A DNA stretch of 64,000 nt, taken from contig NZ_BEWB01000006.1 in assembly GCF_003112555.1 (NCBI RefSeq), positions 124,001-188,000 on the forward strand, given 5' to 3'. This stretch comes from Streptomyces coelicoflavus (GTDB lineage Bacteria > Actinomycetota > Actinomycetes > Streptomycetales > Streptomycetaceae). The position numbers were made by a program, and so were the translations under genes. Shown one piece after another: positions 1 through 7,302 of the stretch (the stretch's first letter is position 1; every line of letters starts with the position of its first letter). The notes under the pieces were generated by a model. That model did no database searches and was not told where the DNA came from. It saw nothing but the letters and a program-made list of their open reading frames with translations.

Positions 1-926
1 TCGCCGCCCAGTCCATCGGTGAGCCCGGCACCCAGCTGACGATGCGTACCTTCCACACCGGTGGTGTGGCCGGTGACGACATCACGCAGGGTCTGCCGCG
101 TGTCGTCGAGCTCTTCGAGGCCCGTACCCCGAAGGGTGTCGCCCCGATCTCCGAGGCCTCCGGCCGCGTCCGGATCGAGGAGACCGAGAAGACGAAGAAG
201 ATCGTCGTCACCCCCGACGACGGCAGCGACGAGACGGCGTTCCCGATCTCGAAGCGTGCCCGTCTGCTGGTGGGCGAGGGCGACCACGTCGAGGTGGGCC
301 AGAAGCTCACCGTGGGTGCCACCAACCCGCACGACGTGCTGCGCATCCTGGGTCAGCGTGCCGTCCAGGTCCACCTGGTCGGCGAGGTCCAGAAGGTCTA
401 CAACTCGCAGGGCGTGTCGATCCACGACAAGCACATCGAGATCATCATCCGGCAGATGCTGCGCCGCGTGACGATCATCGAGTCCGGCGACGCCGAGCTG
501 CTGCCCGGCGAGCTGGTCGAGCGGACCAAGTTCGAGACCGAGAACCGTCGTGTGGTCCAGGAGGGCGGTCACCCGGCCTCCGGTCGTCCGCAGCTGATGG
601 GTATCACCAAGGCCTCGCTGGCGACGGAATCCTGGCTGTCGGCCGCCTCCTTCCAGGAGACGACCCGAGTCCTGACGGATGCGGCGATCAACGCCAAGTC
701 CGACAGCCTCATCGGCCTCAAGGAGAACGTCATCATCGGTAAGCTCATCCCGGCCGGTACGGGTCTGTCCCGCTACCGCAACATCCGGGTGGAGCCGACC
801 GAGGAGGCCAAGGCCGCGATGTACTCGGCCGTCGGCTACGACGACATCGACTACTCGCCGTTCGGCACGGGCTCCGGCCAGGCCGTTCCGCTGGAGGACT
901 ACGACTACGGTCCGTACAACCAGTAG
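1..926 (+). CDS. rpoC: RNA polymerase beta' subunit, C-terminal part
   Basis: This is the 3' end of rpoC; the reading frame is open from base 3 and the gene starts before the window. The beta' subunit forms the catalytic cleft of RNA polymerase with beta. The visible part begins in the conserved SIGEPGTQLTMRTFHTGG segment, the trigger-loop/bridge-helix region, and runs through a short beta'-type insertion to the C-terminal module with LMGITKASLATESWLSAASFQ. The protein ends in an acidic, tyrosine-rich tail, as in other Streptomyces. A strong terminator follows 30 bases after the stop. Confidence 0.98.
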   Translation, partial: AAQSIGEPGTQLTMRTFHTGGVAGDDITQGLPRVVELFEARTPKGVAPISEASGRVRIEETEKTKKIVVTPDDGSDETAFPISKRARLLVGEGDHVEVGQKLTVGATNPHDVLRILGQRAVQVHLVGEVQKVYNSQGVSIHDKHIEIIIRQMLRRVTIIESGDAELLPGELVERTKFETENRRVVQEGGHPASGRPQLMGITKASLATESWLSAASFQETTRVLTDAAINAKSDSLIGLKENVIIGKLIPAGTGLSRYRNIRVEPTEEAKAAMYSAVGYDDIDYSPFGTGSGQAVPLEDYDYGPYNQ

Positions 927-955
927 GCGGGTCGCCTGACCAGGCGCTGAGAACG

Positions 956-990
956 AAGGGCGGTCACCCTCGACGAGGGTGACCGCCCTT
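956..990 (+). terminator. Intrinsic terminator after rpoC
   Basis: A perfect 15-bp stem (956-970 with 976-990) closes a 5-base loop (cgacg). The right arm ends in CTT with no long T-run, which is usual for Streptomyces terminators. It marks the end of the rpoBC transcript. Confidence 0.85.
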
Positions 991-1086
991 CGGCTGTGCC
1001 GATAGCCTGTGCCCGTCCCGTGCGAAGGGGCGTCGGGGTGGGGGAACGGGCGCCGCGTGGTGCCTGTTCGGGGAGGGGGACGGGGC

Positions 1087-1623
1087 ATGCTCCGTCGGGC
1101 CGAGCGTGTGCCGGAGGCGGCCACCCGCGGGAAGCGGCGCAGCCGGGTTCAGGTGTCCGTCGTCCTGGTCGCCTATCTGGGCGGCATCGCCGGGCTGGCG
1201 CTGGCGGGGGAGACGTTCCGGTTGGTCATGTGGGCGACCGGTACAGGGCCGCTCGCTCTCGGCGTCCTCCTCCTCGGAATCGGGCTCTCGGCGGCGCGCC
1301 GACGGCTCGCGCTGAGGAAGCGGGGGATCGGCGTCGTGGCGCGGTTCTCCCACGGCGGTGGGCAGAAGAAGTACTTCCGGTACACCGACCTTCAGGGCGG
1401 CGAACACGAGATCGTGGCCGACTACGCCACACCGACGCTCGGTGGTGGTCGTCCCGAGCGCATCAAGGTCGTCTACGACCCCGCGGAACCGGACCGGGCC
1501 GTCTGTACCTTGGCGACCCGGACCCTGGTGTGGCGAGGGGCGGGCATCGTCCTGCTCGGTGTGCCGGTGCTGCTCCTCGGGCTCTTCATGACGGTGGGAC
1601 AAGTGGTGGGCCTGCTCGTTTGA
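1087..1623 (+). CDS. DUF3592-like small membrane protein
   Basis: Protein of 178 residues with two membrane segments near the N-terminus, a soluble domain of about 80 residues, and a C-terminal hydrophobic helix. The soluble part includes VVYDPAEPDRA, typical of DUF3592 proteins, whose function is unknown. The ATG at 1087 is chosen because a purine-rich GGGAGGGGGA lies just upstream; an in-frame ATG at 1009 has no such site. It stands alone between the rpoC terminator and another small membrane-protein gene. Function cannot be assigned. Confidence 0.7.
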   Translation: MLRRAERVPEAATRGKRRSRVQVSVVLVAYLGGIAGLALAGETFRLVMWATGTGPLALGVLLLGIGLSAARRRLALRKRGIGVVARFSHGGGQKKYFRYTDLQGGEHEIVADYATPTLGGGRPERIKVVYDPAEPDRAVCTLATRTLVWRGAGIVLLGVPVLLLGLFMTVGQVVGLLV

Positions 1624-1933
1624 CCTGATGGCCGATGGAATTCCGAGCAGGGACATGTCGATGGCCGGTGCTTCTCATGCCTTTCGGGCTGAGAATCCTT
1701 TACGTGGAGACAAGTCAGAAGCGCAACGGGGTGAGCGGTGTGGCGACTTGTGTGGACCGCATCCATGAGGGCTGCACGGCCCGGCCGCGCAGGATCGTCT
1801 GCGTGTAGCTCACGCCCGAAGGGCGAGAGGTGCGCTGGGTCGTGGATGCCGAGCCTGATTTTCCGGGCCTCGGGGTTGCTGGGCGCGTACGTGTGGTGAA
1901 CCTGTGAGTTCGGGTGGGCTGGGGGAGGGGAAT
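1624..1933. other. Intergenic stretch, no gene seen
   Basis: The 310 bases between two membrane-protein genes show no convincing coding frame or strong hairpin. The last ten bases before the next start hold its ribosome binding site. Confidence 0.5.
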
Positions 1934-2521
1934 GTGCTCGACGAAGAAGCGGTGCCGAACAGCGTGTTTGTCTCCGGAGCAATAGTCCTCGTTCTGAATT
2001 TCCTGATCTGGGGCGGGGCAGGCGGCTTCGGGACATTTCTGTGGGATTTCGCCGGGCGGGCCTCGAACTGCGGTCCGCGGGTCGGTGTGCCGTGCCCGGA
2101 GGGCACCGGGTACGGGCTGGCGGGGCCCTGGGTGGCATTGGTCGCCGCACTGGCGCTGCTGGCACATCTGTGGCGGGAGGGCGTCCGTGGGCCGATGCCG
2201 GCGGCCGTCGTGCCCTTCGTGCTGGGAGTGGTCCTCGGGGCGCGCTTCCTGTGGTCGGCCGTGTTCTTCGCCGACGACTCCGCGAGCCGGGCCGTCATGG
2301 CGGTCGTCGGAGTGCTGCTCGCGGCTCTGCCGGGTGCGCTCTACGGGCGGTGGCTGTTCGGCCGCTGGGGGGCCGCGCTGCTGCTGCGAGGGGTGCGGCT
2401 GGACCGCGGCGGCCCGGTGCCGGCGTCGGGACCCGCGCAGGAGAGCACGCGCAACGCCCTCCTCGCGCTGAGCCTGACGGGTGCCGTGCTGGGCTGCGTC
2501 GGCGGGGTGGCGCTGGTCTGA
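1934..2521 (+). CDS. Hypothetical multi-pass membrane protein
   Basis: Protein of about 195 residues with four or five hydrophobic segments. The first begins near residue 12, others lie near residues 60-80, 90-105, 120-140, and the last is at the C-terminus. One extracytoplasmic loop carries two cysteines (NCGPRVGVPCPEG). GTG at 1934 is chosen because GGGGGAGGGG occupies 1921-1930; the in-frame ATG at 1904 lacks a site. I recognise no family. A similar small membrane gene sits between rpoC and rpsL in related Streptomyces. Confidence 0.65.
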   Translation: MLDEEAVPNSVFVSGAIVLVLNFLIWGGAGGFGTFLWDFAGRASNCGPRVGVPCPEGTGYGLAGPWVALVAALALLAHLWREGVRGPMPAAVVPFVLGVVLGARFLWSAVFFADDSASRAVMAVVGVLLAALPGALYGRWLFGRWGAALLLRGVRLDRGGPVPASGPAQESTRNALLALSLTGAVLGCVGGVALV

Positions 2522-2605
2522 CCGTCGGCGGTGCCGCCGGGAGCCTGAGGAGATCTGGACGAAGCAGGGCGAAACGGGCGCGGTGGCCGGTGTCGCCCAT
2601 TTGTT

Positions 2606-2634
2606 TTGACCGCAGCGAATGCGATAGGTACGCT
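2606..2634 (+). promoter_or_regulatory. Promoter of the str operon
   Basis: TTGACC (2606-2611), a 17-base spacer and TACGCT (2629-2634) match the Streptomyces vegetative consensus well. It is the only good match upstream of rpsL and would give a leader of roughly 185 bases. The 2522-2825 interval is otherwise non-coding. Confidence 0.65.
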
Positions 2635-2750
2635 CAGACCTTGTGCCTGGGGTGTGCCCTGGCCTCGTGCGTGCCTACAACCGCACCGGGGCCGTATGTG
2701 GCCACCGCATTCCGCGTCTCCTACCGCCTCGCGGGCGGAGCCCGCGGTTT

Positions 2751-2775
2751 CGACACACCCGACCGCGTGGGTCGG
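2751..2775 (+). promoter_or_regulatory. Leader element shared with the S10 operon
   Basis: These 25 bases of the rpsL leader match 41824-41848 in the rpsJ leader at 24 of 25 positions. The core folds into a small hairpin, CCGACC paired with GGTCGG around gcgtg. It lies 50 bases before the rpsL start. A shared leader element in two ribosomal-protein operons suggests common post-transcriptional or initiation control; that role is inferred. Confidence 0.55.
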
Positions 2776-2825
2776 TGGCGTTCCAGGTTAGCTTCACCAT
2801 TCGGCACACAGAAACCGGAGAAGTA

Positions 2826-3197
2826 GTGCCTACGATCCAGCAGCTGGTCCGGAAGGGCCGGCAGGACAAGGTCGAGAAGAACAAGACGCCCGCACTCGAG
2901 GGTTCGCCCCAGCGTCGTGGCGTCTGCACGCGTGTGTTCACGACCACCCCGAAGAAGCCGAACTCGGCCCTGCGTAAGGTCGCGCGTGTGCGTCTGACCA
3001 GCGGGATCGAGGTCACCGCTTACATTCCGGGTGAGGGGCACAACCTGCAGGAGCACTCCATCGTGCTCGTGCGCGGCGGCCGTGTGAAGGACCTGCCGGG
3101 TGTTCGTTACAAGATCATCCGCGGTTCCCTCGACACCCAGGGTGTCAAGAACCGCAAGCAGGCCCGCAGCCGCTACGGCGCCAAGAAGGAGAAGTAA
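2826..3197 (+). CDS. rpsL: 30S ribosomal protein S12
   Basis: Protein of 123 residues beginning (GTG) MPTIQQLVRKGRQ, the standard S12 N-terminus, and ending in the lysine-rich GAKKEK tail. S12 sits at the decoding centre. Lys43 (in TTPKKPNSALRK) and Lys88 (in GGRVKDLPG), where substitutions commonly confer streptomycin resistance, are both wild type. A GGAG lies 6-9 bases before the start. It is first in the str operon, two bases ahead of rpsG. An upstream in-frame ATG at 2643 would add a non-conserved extension and is rejected. Confidence 0.97.
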   Translation: MPTIQQLVRKGRQDKVEKNKTPALEGSPQRRGVCTRVFTTTPKKPNSALRKVARVRLTSGIEVTAYIPGEGHNLQEHSIVLVRGGRVKDLPGVRYKIIRGSLDTQGVKNRKQARSRYGAKKEK

Positions 3198-3199
3198 GA

Positions 3200-3670
3200 A
3201 TGCCTCGTAAGGGCCCCGCCCCGAAGCGCCCGGTCATCATCGACCCGGTCTACGGTTCTCCTCTGGTGACCTCCCTGATCAACAAGGTGCTGCTGAACGG
3301 CAAGCGCTCCACCGCCGAGCGCATCGTCTACGGCGCCATGGAGGGTCTGCGCGAGAAGACCGGCAACGACCCGGTCATCACGCTCAAGCGCGCTCTCGAG
3401 AACATCAAGCCGACCCTCGAGGTCAAGTCCCGCCGTGTCGGTGGCGCGACCTACCAGGTCCCGATCGAGGTCAAGCCGGGCCGTGCGAACACGCTCGCCC
3501 TGCGCTGGCTCGTCGGTTACTCCCGCGCCCGTCGCGAGAAGACCATGACCGAGCGTCTGCTGAACGAGCTCCTCGACGCCTCCAACGGCCTCGGCGCCGC
3601 TGTGAAGAAGCGCGAGGACACGCACAAGATGGCCGAGTCCAACAAGGCCTTCGCGCACTACCGCTGGTAG
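3200..3670 (+). CDS. rpsG: 30S ribosomal protein S7
   Basis: Protein of 156 residues, the usual S7 length, starting MPRKGPAPKRPVIIDPVYGS. S7 nucleates assembly of the 30S head and contacts the E-site tRNA; in E. coli it is the translational repressor of this operon. The ribosome binding site AAGGAG lies inside the end of rpsL, so translation is probably coupled. ANKMAESNKAFAHYRW-type C-terminal residues are intact. Confidence 0.97.
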   Translation: MPRKGPAPKRPVIIDPVYGSPLVTSLINKVLLNGKRSTAERIVYGAMEGLREKTGNDPVITLKRALENIKPTLEVKSRRVGGATYQVPIEVKPGRANTLALRWLVGYSRARREKTMTERLLNELLDASNGLGAAVKKREDTHKMAESNKAFAHYRW

Positions 3671-3709
3671 TCGCTACCCACATCGAGACCGAGAGAAGAC
3701 TGAAGCCTT

Positions 3710-5836
3710 ATGGCTACCACTTCACTTGACCTGGCCAAGGTCCGCAACATCGGGATCATGGCCCACATCGACGCGGGCAAGACGACCACCACCGAGCGGA
3801 TCCTGTTCTACACCGGCGTCTCGTACAAGATCGGTGAGGTCCACGACGGCGCCGCCACGATGGACTGGATGGAGCAGGAGCAGGAGCGTGGCATCACGAT
3901 CACGTCTGCTGCGACCACCTGTCACTGGCCGCTCGAGGACAACGACTACACGATCAACATCATCGACACCCCGGGGCACGTCGACTTCACCGTCGAGGTG
4001 GAGCGTTCCCTGCGTGTGCTCGACGGTGCCGTGACCGTGTTCGACGGTGTCGCCGGTGTCGAGCCCCAGTCCGAGACGGTGTGGCGTCAGGCCGACCGTT
4101 ACGGCGTGCCCCGCATCTGCTTCGTGAACAAGCTGGACCGTACCGGCGCCGAGTTCCACCGCTGCGTGGAGATGATCTCGGACCGCCTGGGCGCCCAGCC
4201 GCTCGTCATGCAGCTCCCGATCGGTGCCGAGGCCGACTTCCAGGGCGTCGTGGACCTCGTCCGCATGAAGGCGCTCGTGTGGTCCGCCGACGCGGCCAAG
4301 GGCGAGATGTACGAGACCGTCGACATCCCGGCCACGCACACCGAGGCCGCCGAGGAGTGGCGCGGCAAGCTGGTCGAGGCCGTCGCGGAGAACGACGAAG
4401 AGATCATGGAGCTGTTCCTGGAGGGCCAGGAGCCCACCGAGGAGCAGCTGTACGCCGCGATCCGTCGTATCACCATCGCGTCCGGCAAGTCCGACGAGAC
4501 CACGGTCACCCCCGTGTTCTGCGGCACCGCGTTCAAGAACAAGGGCGTCCAGCCCCTGCTCGACGCGGTCGTGCGCTACCTGCCGACCCCGCTCGACGTC
4601 GAGGCCATCGAGGGCCACGACGTCAAGGACCCCGAGGCCGTCGTCAAGCGCAAGCCGTCCGAGGACGAGCCGCTGGCCGCGCTGGCGTTCAAGATCATGA
4701 GCGACCCGCACCTCGGCAAGCTCACCTTCGTCCGGGTCTACTCGGGCCGCCTGGTGTCCGGCACCGCCGTGCTGAACTCCGTCAAGGGCAAGAAGGAGCG
4801 CATCGGCAAGATCTACCGCATGCACGCCAACAAGCGTGAGGAGATCGAGTCGGTGGGCGCCGGCGACATCGTCGCCGTCATGGGCCTGAAGCAGACCACC
4901 ACCGGTGAGACGCTGTCCGACGACAAGAACCCGGTGATCCTGGAGTCCATGGACTTCCCGGCGCCGGTCATCGAGGTCGCGATCGAGCCCAAGTCCAAGG
5001 GCGACCAGGAGAAGCTGGGTGTCGCCATCCAGCGTCTCGCGGAGGAGGACCCCTCCTTCCAGGTTCACACCAACGAGGAGACCGGCCAGACCGTCATCGG
5101 CGGTATGGGCGAGCTTCACCTCGAGGTGCTGGTCGACCGGATGAAGCGCGAGTTCAAGGTCGAGGCCAACGTCGGCAAGCCGCAGGTCGCGTACCGCGAG
5201 ACGATCCGCAAGACCGTCGAGCGCGTGGACTACACCCACAAGAAGCAGACCGGTGGTACCGGTCAGTTCGCCAAGGTGCAGATCGCGATCGAGCCGATCG
5301 AGGGCGGCGACGCCTCGTACGAGTTCGTGAACAAGGTCACGGGTGGCCGCATCCCGAGGGAGTACATCCCTTCGGTGGACGCCGGTGCGCAGGAGGCCAT
5401 GCAGTTCGGCATCCTGGCCGGCTACGAGATGACGGGCGTCCGCGTCACGCTCATCGACGGTGGCTACCACGAGGTCGACTCCTCCGAGCTCGCCTTCAAG
5501 ATCGCCGGTTCGCAGGCCTTCAAGGAGGCCGCGCGCAAGGCTTCGCCCGTGCTCCTGGAGCCGATGATGGCCGTCGAGGTCACCACGCCCGAGGACTACA
5601 TGGGTGAGGTCATCGGCGACATCAACTCCCGCCGTGGCCAGATCCAGGCCATGGAGGAGCGTGCGGGCGCCCGTGTCGTCAAGGGCCTCGTGCCCCTGTC
5701 GGAGATGTTCGGCTACGTCGGCGACCTCCGCAGCAAGACGTCGGGTCGCGCAAGCTACTCGATGCAGTTCGACTCCTACGCCGAGGTTCCCCGGAACGTC
5801 GCCGAGGAGATCATCGCGAAGGCCAAGGGCGAGTAA
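3710..5836 (+). CDS. fusA: Elongation factor G
   Basis: Protein of 708 residues. EF-G is the GTPase that drives tRNA-mRNA translocation and, with ribosome recycling factor, splits ribosomes. The GTPase domain carries G1 AHIDAGKTTTTER (about residues 18-30), the switch-region RGITITSA, G3 DTPGH, and G4 NKLDR. It is followed by domains II to V, with GGMGELHLEV in domain III and the conserved GGRIPREYIPSVDAG in domain IV. It lies 39 bases after rpsG in the str operon. No truncation or unusual substitution is apparent. Confidence 0.98.
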   Translation: MATTSLDLAKVRNIGIMAHIDAGKTTTTERILFYTGVSYKIGEVHDGAATMDWMEQEQERGITITSAATTCHWPLEDNDYTINIIDTPGHVDFTVEVERSLRVLDGAVTVFDGVAGVEPQSETVWRQADRYGVPRICFVNKLDRTGAEFHRCVEMISDRLGAQPLVMQLPIGAEADFQGVVDLVRMKALVWSADAAKGEMYETVDIPATHTEAAEEWRGKLVEAVAENDEEIMELFLEGQEPTEEQLYAAIRRITIASGKSDETTVTPVFCGTAFKNKGVQPLLDAVVRYLPTPLDVEAIEGHDVKDPEAVVKRKPSEDEPLAALAFKIMSDPHLGKLTFVRVYSGRLVSGTAVLNSVKGKKERIGKIYRMHANKREEIESVGAGDIVAVMGLKQTTTGETLSDDKNPVILESMDFPAPVIEVAIEPKSKGDQEKLGVAIQRLAEEDPSFQVHTNEETGQTVIGGMGELHLEVLVDRMKREFKVEANVGKPQVAYRETIRKTVERVDYTHKKQTGGTGQFAKVQIAIEPIEGGDASYEFVNKVTGGRIPREYIPSVDAGAQEAMQFGILAGYEMTGVRVTLIDGGYHEVDSSELAFKIAGSQAFKEAARKASPVLLEPMMAVEVTTPEDYMGEVIGDINSRRGQIQAMEERAGARVVKGLVPLSEMFGYVGDLRSKTSGRASYSMQFDSYAEVPRNVAEEIIAKAKGE

Positions 5837-5870
5837 CGGGCCACTCCGTTCAACGGACCCCGTGAACACG

Positions 5871-5931
5871 CTTTAGGCTTGACCCCGGAGCCTGCAAGGG
5901 GCATTCCGTCGCCAACCCGGCGGAATGCCCC
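5871..5931 (+). promoter_or_regulatory. fusA-tuf spacer with TTGACC, TAGGCT and a stem-loop
   Basis: The 171-base gap before tuf holds a TAGGCT (within ctttaggctt), a TTGACC at 5879-5884, and an 11-bp perfect stem (5898-5908 with 5921-5931) with no T-run behind it. tuf1 in Streptomyces is known to have its own promoter as well as read-through from the str operon. The sequences fit that, but no single -35/-10 pair is convincing. Confidence 0.4.
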
Positions 5932-6007
5932 GGGCCCGGGTTTCCCAGCAAAGATCACCTGGCGCCGATGAGTAAGGCGTACAGAACCACTCCACAGGAG
6001 GACCCCA

Positions 6008-7201
6008 GTGGCGAAGGCGAAGTTCGAGCGGACTAAGCCGCACGTCAACATCGGCACCATCGGTCACATCGACCACGGTAAGACGACCCTCACGGCCGCC
6101 ATTACCAAGGTGCTGCACGACGCGTACCCGGACCTGAACGAGGCCTCGGCCTTCGACCAGATCGACAAGGCTCCCGAAGAGCGCCAGCGCGGTATCACCA
6201 TCTCCATCGCGCACGTCGAGTACCAGACCGAGGCGCGTCACTACGCCCACGTCGACTGCCCCGGTCACGCGGACTACATCAAGAACATGATCACGGGTGC
6301 GGCGCAGATGGACGGCGCCATCCTCGTGGTCGCCGCCACCGACGGCCCGATGCCGCAGACCAAGGAGCACGTGCTCCTGGCCCGCCAGGTCGGCGTTCCG
6401 TACATCGTCGTCGCCCTGAACAAGGCCGACATGGTGGACGACGAGGAGATCCTGGAGCTCGTCGAGCTCGAGGTGCGTGAGCTCCTCTCTGAGTACGAGT
6501 TCCCGGGCGACGACGTTCCGGTCGTCAAGGTCTCCGCTCTGAAGGCCCTCGAGGGCGACAAGGAGTGGGGCAACTCGGTCCTCGAGCTCATGAAGGCCGT
6601 GGACGAGGCCATCCCGGAGCCCGAGCGCGACGTCGACAAGCCGTTCCTGATGCCGATCGAGGACGTCTTCACCATCACCGGTCGCGGTACGGTCGTCACC
6701 GGCCGCATCGAGCGTGGTGTCCTCAAGGTCAACGAGACCGTCGACATCATCGGCATCAAGCAGGAGAAGACCACCACCACGGTCACCGGCATCGAGATGT
6801 TCCGGAAGCTCCTCGACGAGGGCCAGGCCGGTGAGAACGTCGGTCTGCTGCTCCGCGGCATCAAGCGCGAGGACGTCGAGCGCGGCCAGGTCATCATCAA
6901 GCCGGGCTCGGTCACCCCGCACACCGAGTTCGAGGCCCAGGCCTACATCCTGTCGAAGGACGAGGGTGGCCGTCACACCCCCTTCTTCAACAACTACCGT
7001 CCGCAGTTCTACTTCCGTACGACGGACGTGACCGGCGTCGTGACCCTCCCCGAGGGCACCGAGATGGTCATGCCGGGTGACAACACCGAGATGAAGGTGG
7101 AGCTCATCCAGCCCGTCGCCATGGAAGAGGGCCTGAAGTTCGCCATCCGCGAGGGTGGCCGGACCGTGGGCGCCGGCCAGGTCACCAAGATCAACAAGTA
7201 A
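6008..7201 (+). CDS. tuf: Elongation factor Tu
   Basis: Protein of 397 residues, the main tuf1-type EF-Tu, which delivers aminoacyl-tRNA to the ribosome as a GTP complex. It has G1 GHIDHGKTTL (about 19-28), the RGITI switch motif, DCPGHADY, and NKAD, followed by the two beta-barrel domains ending VGAGQVTKINK. The GTG start at 6008 is preceded by a perfect AGGAGG at 5996-6001. It is the last str-operon gene and closed by a strong terminator. The sequence is much closer to tuf1 than to the divergent tuf3. Confidence 0.98.
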   Translation: MAKAKFERTKPHVNIGTIGHIDHGKTTLTAAITKVLHDAYPDLNEASAFDQIDKAPEERQRGITISIAHVEYQTEARHYAHVDCPGHADYIKNMITGAAQMDGAILVVAATDGPMPQTKEHVLLARQVGVPYIVVALNKADMVDDEEILELVELEVRELLSEYEFPGDDVPVVKVSALKALEGDKEWGNSVLELMKAVDEAIPEPERDVDKPFLMPIEDVFTITGRGTVVTGRIERGVLKVNETVDIIGIKQEKTTTTVTGIEMFRKLLDEGQAGENVGLLLRGIKREDVERGQVIIKPGSVTPHTEFEAQAYILSKDEGGRHTPFFNNYRPQFYFRTTDVTGVVTLPEGTEMVMPGDNTEMKVELIQPVAMEEGLKFAIREGGRTVGAGQVTKINK

Positions 7202-7251
7202 GCTCCGCTTGCTTGTCGGTCGACCCGACCTGACATGGGCTGATGCCTGAG

Positions 7252-7283
7252 AGGGCCCGTACGACTTCGGTCGTACGGGCCCT
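7252..7283 (+). terminator. Bidirectional terminator after tuf
   Basis: A perfect 14-bp stem (7252-7265 with 7270-7283) is capped by a TTCG tetraloop and followed by TTTCG. It lies between tuf and the convergent ABC permease gene, so it can serve both strands. Confidence 0.9.
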
Positions 7284-7302
7284 TTCGTCGTGTCACCCCG
7301 CG

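Noticed and set aside
2826..3197. Streptomycin-resistance allele of rpsL
   Set aside because: Lys43 and Lys88 are both wild type.
3722..5869. Long minus-strand open frame opposite fusA (715 codons)
   Set aside because: It lies wholly opposite fusA and shows low-complexity Leu/Asp/Val/His composition, a normal shadow of high-GC codon bias.
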